From: Paraphaeosphaeria minitans
Lineage: Eukaryota; Ascomycota; Dothideomycetes; Pleosporales; Didymosphaeriaceae
Assembly: GCA_015832175.1 (NCBI GenBank)
Contig: WJXW01000004.1
Location: forward strand, 2,356,001 to 2,420,000
Length of the DNA stretch: 64,000 bases
Reading direction: 5' to 3'
Below are positions 57,855-64,000 of the stretch, piece by piece (the stretch's first letter is position 1; each line of letters opens with the position of its first letter). Position numbers and translations under genes: made by a program. Below the pieces are notes generated by a model. It saw nothing but the letters and a program-made list of their open reading frames with translations, had not been told where the DNA came from and searched no databases.

Positions 57855-58952
57855 TTACCTCCGCCTACTTTTCCAGACCTTGACAAACTCCACCTTCTCC
57901 TTCAATCCCAACCCCACGCGCTTGACTCTGCCCAGCCGCGCGAGATCCTCGCCAACCCGATCCAACACCTTTTGCCCATTCTCCTCCTCCCCCTTCCCCT
58001 TCCCTTCCCACCCAGCATGCAGTCCGTTCCTCAAACCTGGACTGTCCCAGATGTTCGTCTCGTAGCCCATATCCTTGTCCACACCGATCGCAATCGATTT
58101 CTCGCTCCTCGGCGTATCGATGCTCGTAGAATTATACAGCGGCCGCGCGATCCGCACGCGCATCTGGTGCGTGGGCTTGGACAGCAGCTTCCAGACCCAG
58201 TTCGCCGCGCCGCCGGGCACGGGCGTGGTGATGTCGCCGGGGGTGTAGCGCAGGTTTACGGGGTAGATCTTGGACGTAGGGTGGAGGGTCAGGAGCGCGG
58301 GGGAGAGGGGGAGGATACCGCGGCCGTTGGTCGTCGTGCTCTCGGGGAAGACGCAGATGATGCTGTCGGGGTGCTTGTTACTCAGGTCGCTCAGCCGCAC
58401 GAGGTTCGTGCCGGGCGGAGGCGCGACCTGCGGGCGCGAAAACGCCATGCAGATTGCGCCCCAGAGGGTGATGACCTGCACGCCCTTGTCGGCGGGCCAC
58501 GTCCGCACGAACACGGGGTGGAAGATGCCAGCTAGGTACAGTGGGTCGAGTGGGCTCGTGAAGCTGCTCGCGATGATGTCGCCGGCGGATGGGAGCGCGC
58601 CAGCGGCTTGTTTGTCGGAGAGGCGACCGCGCTTGACGCCGTCAACTTGCAGGTCGACCCACCACACGCCTGGGACGGCAAGGAGCAACCAGAGGACGCA
58701 TTTCTTGATTGTGGGGATCGGAAGAATCTCGAGGAGGAGGAAGTAGAAGAGGGAGATTGAGAAGACGGGGAAGAGGCGGAGGGCGAAGAGAATGGCGTGG
58801 ATGGGTGTCCAGAGGAGGTTTGCGGGGGGCGAGGGAATGGGGAGGAAGGGCGCGATTGCGGTGCCTGTGTGTGGTCAGCCTGACTCCCTCTAGTATGTGC
58901 AGTCGAGCTGCAACAACGTACCCTTGTCCCTGAATTGCGAGTATTTCTCCAT
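57855..58952 (-). CDS. VPS66: PlsC-type lysophospholipid acyltransferase, Vps66/Loa1-like
   Basis: Member of the 1-acyl-glycerol-3-phosphate acyltransferase superfamily; the yeast relative (YPR139C, Vps66/Loa1) acts on lysophospholipids and affects lipid droplets and vacuolar sorting. Exons 58952-58922 and 58864-57855 (57-bp intron) give 346 aa starting MEKYSQFRDKG. Two hydrophobic segments lie at about 30-75. Motif I reads SSFTSPLDPLYLA, keeping the Asp but lacking the usual His of NHxxxxD. Motif III is present as VFPESTTTNGRGIL, and PVNLRYTPGD follows. The C-terminal part is basic. Family and splice structure are firm; the activity needs checking because of motif I. Confidence 0.88.
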
Positions 58953-60150
58953 AGCTGCTGCTGGCAGTGCTGGGTGCCTTTCGTTCCGACGGTACGTCTC
59001 CAAGCTGTGTCGCTACCGGGCCATGAGCTTCAGCGTGGGGCAAGCAGGTTGGAAAAGGCTGGGTTGATGTGAAAGCAGCAGGTGGCGAAGTTCCGTATGC
59101 AGGTCGCCCGAGATCATTTGCGTCTCATGAGCATTCGTCGATGAGGACAGAAGCAGCGAGTCATGTCTCGCCGTGAGGTTGCTACGAGCATGTGAAATTC
59201 GGTTGCTGGCGTACGCCAAGCCTTCGGAACGTGGTTGACAGGCCGCTCCCCGCCACGCCGCTGTCTCCGTTTCAGAATGTACCGTGAGACGCGTTGACCA
59301 AAAGCAAGCTCTTGATGACTTGCTACCATCGAGGCAAAGATGTACTCACGCAGTCCTATGTCCGCTATAAATCAAAACTTGAAATCTGTATTTACTATCT
59401 ACGTACGCTAGTAGGAAACCCCCCAAACAAACTCTCACTACCAGCCCTCAACTACCGGTACTCGTGGACATCCCCAAGCGCTGCTCGCACCCATCCAATT
59501 ACAAACACAATGACACGAACGAAGTAAAGGGCATGATGACGCGCTTTTCAACAACTACACAGCCCCAGCAGTGTGAAATGCTCCCGCCAGCCATGCTAGT
59601 AAAGCAACATTCAGAAGAAACAAAAGAACTTGTACATAGGAGATGTGATAGTTACTTGCAACCCACTCGCGGGTATACATGAAGCGATGATACCAAAACT
59701 AGGCAGTCCCTCCCAGAACGCCCTCGATCCCACCAGCTCCATCTCTTTTGCCGTCTCCTCTTTTCAAATGCGACTATGTGTGTAGGATAGGTACTTTTGT
59801 ATGAACAAAATCCATCTGCTTGGGCGAGTGCGTAAGGGTATTGTGTGGTGAAGATGATCGTGTTTGAAGATGGGACGCGCTCACAGCACGACTGGGAGAC
59901 CCGTCGTAGAGAAGAGAAGATGCAATTCTTCCTTCCACGGCCTCCAACTATGCTGCATGCAGGTCCACCCCATTATGCAGATTACAACTTATTACGAAAG
60001 GTACAGTACGGAATAAGCGCCCTGGGTAGGGTTCTCTTCCGAAGCGAAGGGTAGAGTCCGGAGCCCAGCCTTGGCCAAGTTCCGGGTATGGGGGTTAAGT
60101 ATAACGCGGTCGAAGATCAACAGGGGGTATCGAAAAGGCAACAGAACGCC
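58953..60150. other. Intergenic
   Basis: 5' DNA of the acyltransferase gene and 3' DNA of the phosphatase gene. Short ORFs on the plus strand (59.3-60.0 kb) have no family signal. Confidence 0.5.
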
Positions 60151-62088
60151 CTACAACGCAACATCAAGCACCAAGCTAACATCGCTGACCTGGGCACCGG
60201 CAAGGTCCTCCAGCACGGGTATCAGATCCAGAAGTTCGTTGTCGTGAGCATCAGAAAACCAGCTGCTGATCGGGACCGCGTGTTGCGGATGGAAGATGTA
60301 CGACGTGGGCGAGTTATCGATGATGATGGTGTCCTTGAGGTCGCGACCGATCTGGGAAAGGTCCTGCAGATAATTAGCGTCACGTCGCATCATCGATTGG
60401 CGCGCAAAGCTTACCTTGACGTAGTTGCCTTGGTGGTTGTAGCAGCTCTCACGAAAGAGGCGGTGGTGAACAACACCGTGAATGTCAAGGATGTCAAGCA
60501 AAGGGTCACCGTACTAGGAGGATGTCAGAAACATTCGACTACACGACTGGACGACATACCTTCGACACGGAAGCGGTGAAGACCACAACCTCGTACAGCT
60601 CGCCGACCCGCTTCATGAATTGGTCAACACCAGGCCGCTTGATCACATATACGTTGTGATACTGTCCCTCAATTTCCACAGGTATGGTGAAGTCGGCCTG
60701 GGCTAGAATCTATACGAGGTCAGACGGATCTTTGAACGCGAGGCCACGGATTTTACCTTGAAACTGCTGTGTACCAAGGTCTCGTCCAAATCCAGCACTA
60801 GGCATTTCTTTCCCTTGAATTCCGGTCTTATGGGACCCAAAAGATCCTTTTGTTGGGGTTCCGACATGCTGGTGTCCGAGGCCTGGTCACGAACGGCAAT
60901 CTGCCGTTGCTCAAGCGGTGGGGGGGGAGGAAGGTCGACCTTGGGCGGGATCTCGTTCTGGGCATCTGTGGAAGCGTCGTCACCTTCGTGCCGTACATCG
61001 GTTGAGGCGAGAGGCACATCGTTCATCTCAATGTCCTGGTCCTTCTCCTCCTGCGAATCCGTCCGATCATGTATGATCTGCTGCTGCTCGTGGGACGGTC
61101 TCGGGTGCACAGGTGTCGTTCCAGGAGTTGGGCCTTGGACACTAATCTGCGGTCCGGTCTGCAAGGTACCGGGCTGGTTTGGTAGCGGAGGAAGTGGCGT
61201 TTCTGCTTGCTTCTTAGAGGAGCTTCTCGTCACAATCTTGGGAGGACCCATTTGTGATGGCGTGTCGGCCGTACCATCAGCGTGTATGCCCTCACGATCA
61301 GCAGCCGTCGTCTCAGCGGCGCTCTTTTCATCCAGCGGCTCCTTGGAGTCTGCAGTACTCGACTCTGCCGTTGGGTCGGCCTTGTGGACAGGCTGCGAGT
61401 TGCGTGAGGGCTGGACCTTTTCCACCTTCTTGACGTTTTCCGTGCTTTCCCCGGCCGGAGTGGCATCCTTGGGCGCAAAGCACGGCAGACACGACAGTAG
61501 CCCTCCCGATTTCTTCGCCTTGCCTCGTGTCGAGCCTTCGCGGCCCTCCGCTACCACCGGAACCGGTGGAGGTGGCTCGGCCTTGTCCGATGTTGCGGCA
61601 TGCTGCGATCGCTTACTGCTCGCAATGCTCCCCGCCCGGCGTTTGCCCAAAAAGCTCCGCTTGGAGCCCCGGCCGATGCTCTCCGAGTCCGCCACGGTTG
61701 CGCCGCTGAGTCCGGTGCCGGTTGGGGTCTGCTCCTCGTTGGATTGGGAGTTGGAGCGAGGGATGTGGAGAAACGAGCGTTTCTTCTTGGGCACGTTGTC
61801 GGGCGATGCAGATGCCTCAGCGCCGTCGAGGGTCTTGGAGGTCGTTCTTTGCAGATCGGACGGGCCCTGTGAGGATGATTGCGGCGCTGCTGTATTGGAT
61901 GCTGGATGGGAGGTCAGTGAGGGCTGGGTGGGGAGCGAGGGGAGCGTGTGCTGGAGCGGCTAGGCGTGCGCATTGTACCTACCGGTGCCGTTGGGATGGT
62001 CGGGAGTGACGTCGGTCGCAGTGAGCTTCGCAACGGACGGCTGCTCAGAGGCGTCTGCAGCAGCCTGGTTGGACGGCTCGTGGCCCAT
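60151..62088 (-). CDS. HAD/FCP1-type (SCP family) phosphatase, PSR1-like
   Basis: Protein phosphatase of the CTD-small-phosphatase family; yeast Psr1/Psr2 act at the plasma membrane in sodium and general stress responses. Exons 62088-61983, 61886-60757, 60709-60560, 60513-60415 and 60363-60151 join in frame to 565 aa. The start Met-Gly (MGHEPSNQ) and CLPC in [10 protein letters not shown] suggest myristoylation and palmitoylation, as in Psr1. About 350 disordered residues precede the catalytic domain: [17 protein letters not shown] with Asp401/Asp403, [49 protein letters not shown] and the loop [20 protein letters not shown]. The antisense strand carries a 401-aa shadow ORF across exon 2. The role is inferred; the catalytic family is certain. 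Confidence 0.93.
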
Positions 62089-62838
62089 GGTTGAGCTACG
62101 AGAGCTTCGGATGGGCGGCCGATGCGGTAGTGTGTTTGTGGATGCGGTCGCTCCTTAGGTGGCGGCAGGTAGTCGCGTGGTGATTGCGTGGTGATTGCGT
62201 CGTGGGGAAGGCGGCTCGGTCGCAAGCGCAGGTCAGACTCGCGAGCGATGGCAAGGTCGAGGTCGAGGTCGAGGTCGAGTTAAACCAGACTGGACGAGAC
62301 GGAGCGACGGTCGCGGCGAGCGCGGAGAGAAAGAGAGAGTGCAGGACGCGGGTGAGGGTGTAAGGAGCTCAGGATCGCTGCCGTCTTGGACGAGGCTGGG
62401 CTAGCTCGCTAAGCGGAAATGAGTGTTCACTTTAAGCTTGTCATGAGCGGTCCCCCACACCGGACGACAGCAGCTATGTACCAAAGGCAGTGGCAATGTG
62501 TGATTCCGGGGAAAGGGCAGTGCACAGCGACTCGGAACAAGTAGAAGCAGAAGTATAAGTGGAAGTGGAAGTGGAAGTGGAAGTGGAATTCGATACCTAG
62601 ACGGTGAGGCGAATCGAGGGTCGTGGTGGCAGCTGAAGGCTCAACCGGGTGGCCACTCCCGCCGTGGCAGCAGCAACCTTGGCACACTCTTTGGAGACCC
62701 GCTTCGAGCACACCTCAAGGCTCAAGGCTCATCCTGGCACCCCCAGCCAGCGGCCAGGCCTCTGGACATGGTATTGCCATTGTCGTTGTGATTGTGATTG
62801 GGATTGACATTGTCATTGTCATTGTCATTGTTATTCTC

Positions 62839-63012
62839 ATCAACATCAACATCAACATCAACATCAACATCAACGTCAACATCAACATCAACGTCAACAT
62901 CAACATCAACGTCAACATCAACATCAACGTCAACATCAACATCAACGTCAACATCAACATCAACATCAACATCAACATCAACATCAACATCAACATCAAC
63001 ATCAACATCAAC
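62839..63012. repeat. ATCAAC hexanucleotide array with 18-bp higher-order unit
   Basis: 29 hexamers over 174 bp. In the left-central part every third hexamer is GTCAAC, giving an 18-bp unit ATCAACATCAACGTCAAC repeated about five times; the right part is pure ATCAAC. An ATTGTC array precedes it (about 62770-62830). Open in all frames but low-complexity only. Confidence 0.95.
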
Positions 63013-63069
63013 CGCCAGCACCCTCGCCTGCTGCTGATGTACGATGTCTCTGCAGCCGAGAACCCTCCC

Positions 63070-63071
<2 letters not shown>

Positions 63072-63104
<33 letters not shown>
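63072..63104. repeat. AG dinucleotide microsatellite
   Basis: About 16 uninterrupted AG units. Confidence 0.95.
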
Positions 63105-63106
<2 letters not shown>

Positions 63107-63200
63107 CAAGCCTTGTGCCCTGCATCCCGGTGCATTAAAACGAGGAGGCGCTGCCGCCATGGCAAGGCCTCGAGACCAGGCCTCAGCTTGTGGTTGTTTG

Positions 63201-63271
63201 GTGCAGTTGGGTGCAGTGGGTGCAGTGGGTGCAGTGGGTGCAGTGGGTGCAGTGGGTGTAGTGGGTGCAGT
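63201..63271. repeat. 9-bp tandem repeat (GTGCAGTGG)
   Basis: About seven to eight tandem copies of GTGCAGTGG, with one GTGTAGTGG variant and a diverged first copy. Confidence 0.92.
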
Positions 63272-63722
63272 GCACAGTGCACGACGGAGAAGACTAGTCC
63301 AGCTACCTAGCACGGCGGTTAGCACTGGAGCCATTTCACCCTAGCCTATGAGAAGCTCCGCCAGTCGTAAGCGCACGCTGCCTGCCCACCTCAACCGCCG
63401 AATCCTGGCTTCCCGTCTGTGGCTCGGGCCCGCACCTCTCAGCGCCTGTCCTGTCCTGTCCTGTCCTGTCTGTCGCGACCCCATTCCGCTCCTCGCAGGG
63501 ACTTTTGGTCGTTTGTCCATGGAGCCTGACTTGCTGGAACAGTGCGTCGACGCGGGGCATGTGACAGCTGCCCATGGCATTGATTCGTCGCTTTCACCGC
63601 CCTCGCACATCCGAGTCGTATGGACATTTGGAAACCTGACTTCCATGCGTCCAGACTCCCAGGTCACGAGCTCAGTGTCGGAATGGTCATGGTGGTATCC
63701 CAGGCGATTCTCTCCATCTTTT

Positions 63723-63896
63723 GCCACGGGGAAGACCTCTCTAGATGTTTTCTCCATCTCTGCCATGGAGAAGACCTCTCTAGACTTTCTCCATCTTTGC
63801 CATGGAGGAGACCTCTCTAGACTTTCTCCATCTTTGCCATGGAGAAGACCTCTCTAGATGTTCTCTATCTACCATGGAGAAGACCTCTCTAGATGG
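63723..63896. repeat. 37-bp minisatellite
   Basis: Four to five copies of a unit built from CCATGGAGAAGACCTCTCTA and GACTTTCTCCATCTTTG, with small deletions in the last copies. It lies near the right end of the window with no gene visible nearby. Confidence 0.92.
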
Positions 63897-64000
63897 GCCC
63901 CCCAGAGCTCGCGCGCCCAAGCACGTGCAGAACCGTGCAGTGACGAGCAAGCAACGTGTAAAATGATGGGTGTTTGGCGTTGGAGCTGGACGACAGAGGG

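Larger units (their letters stand above)
62089..64000. other. Intergenic block of simple and tandem repeats
   Basis: Beyond the PSR1-like promoter, 1.9 kb with no supported gene. It has GAGGTC units (62252-62277), GGAAGT hexamers (62556-62587), ATTGTC and ATCAAC hexamers, a GA run, a TGCAGTGGG array, TCCTG pentamers (about 63446-63470) and a 37-bp repeat near the right edge. Long ORFs here are read through the repeats. Confidence 0.65.

Noticed and set aside
60758..61963. 401-aa plus-strand ORF
   Set aside because: Antisense shadow of exon 2 of the PSR1-like phosphatase, which has verified catalytic motifs and splice phases.
62623..63138. ORFs of repeated NI/ST/DV/ML dipeptides
   Set aside because: Hexamer array is open in all frames; no unique sequence.

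Overview
This window is nuclear DNA from a filamentous ascomycete (Pezizomycotina), most likely a Dothideomycete. The evidence is short GT-AG introns (mostly 46-60 bp) with CTAAC/CTAAT/CTGAT branch sites, monocistronic genes on both strands, and fungal families throughout: a Zn2Cys6 protein, a secreted GH3 glucosidase, an M43 protease, a LAM-type sterol transporter and a CPA1/arg-2 gene with its arginine attenuator uORF. The lineage call is inference. No prokaryotic, viral, CRISPR or intact transposon signal was found. Exon joins were worked out by hand from reading frame, splice consensus and family conservation; every multi-exon model given here closes in frame.

Layout. 0-15.5 kb: ISY1 (3' part), CCT8, mitochondrial ribosomal protein mL46, a secreted M43 metalloprotease, a TMEM184/DUF300 membrane protein and a SAP/Acinus-like protein. 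15.5-23.5 kb: a decayed histidine-phosphatase fragment, a 109-aa conserved-looking small protein, a GTAA microsatellite, a Prr1-like kinase and a minisatellite. 23.5-31.1 kb: a 938-aa protein of unknown function, CDC42, and a protein with two tandem Zn2Cys6 clusters. 32-37.4 kb: a GH3 beta-glucosidase followed by a 14-bp minisatellite, then CPA1 with a three-exon attenuator uORF. 38-47.8 kb: an MIT/coiled-coil protein, a GRAM-VASt sterol transporter, a small two-TM protein with CxxC pairs, and a conserved membrane-anchored protein. 47.8-57.9 kb: a gene-poor tract holding one NAD-dependent epimerase and many degenerate copies of a short repeat. 57.9-64 kb: a Vps66-like acyltransferase, a PSR1-like phosphatase, and a block of simple and tandem repeats.

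Most genes are unrelated housekeeping genes and there is no biosynthetic cluster or operon. The items most worth following are the spliced attenuator uORF at 35580-35864, the tandem zinc clusters at the end of the 29575-31068 protein, the degenerate repeat family around the epimerase gene (48.5-56.9 kb), and a 10-bp palindrome recurring in intergenic DNA.
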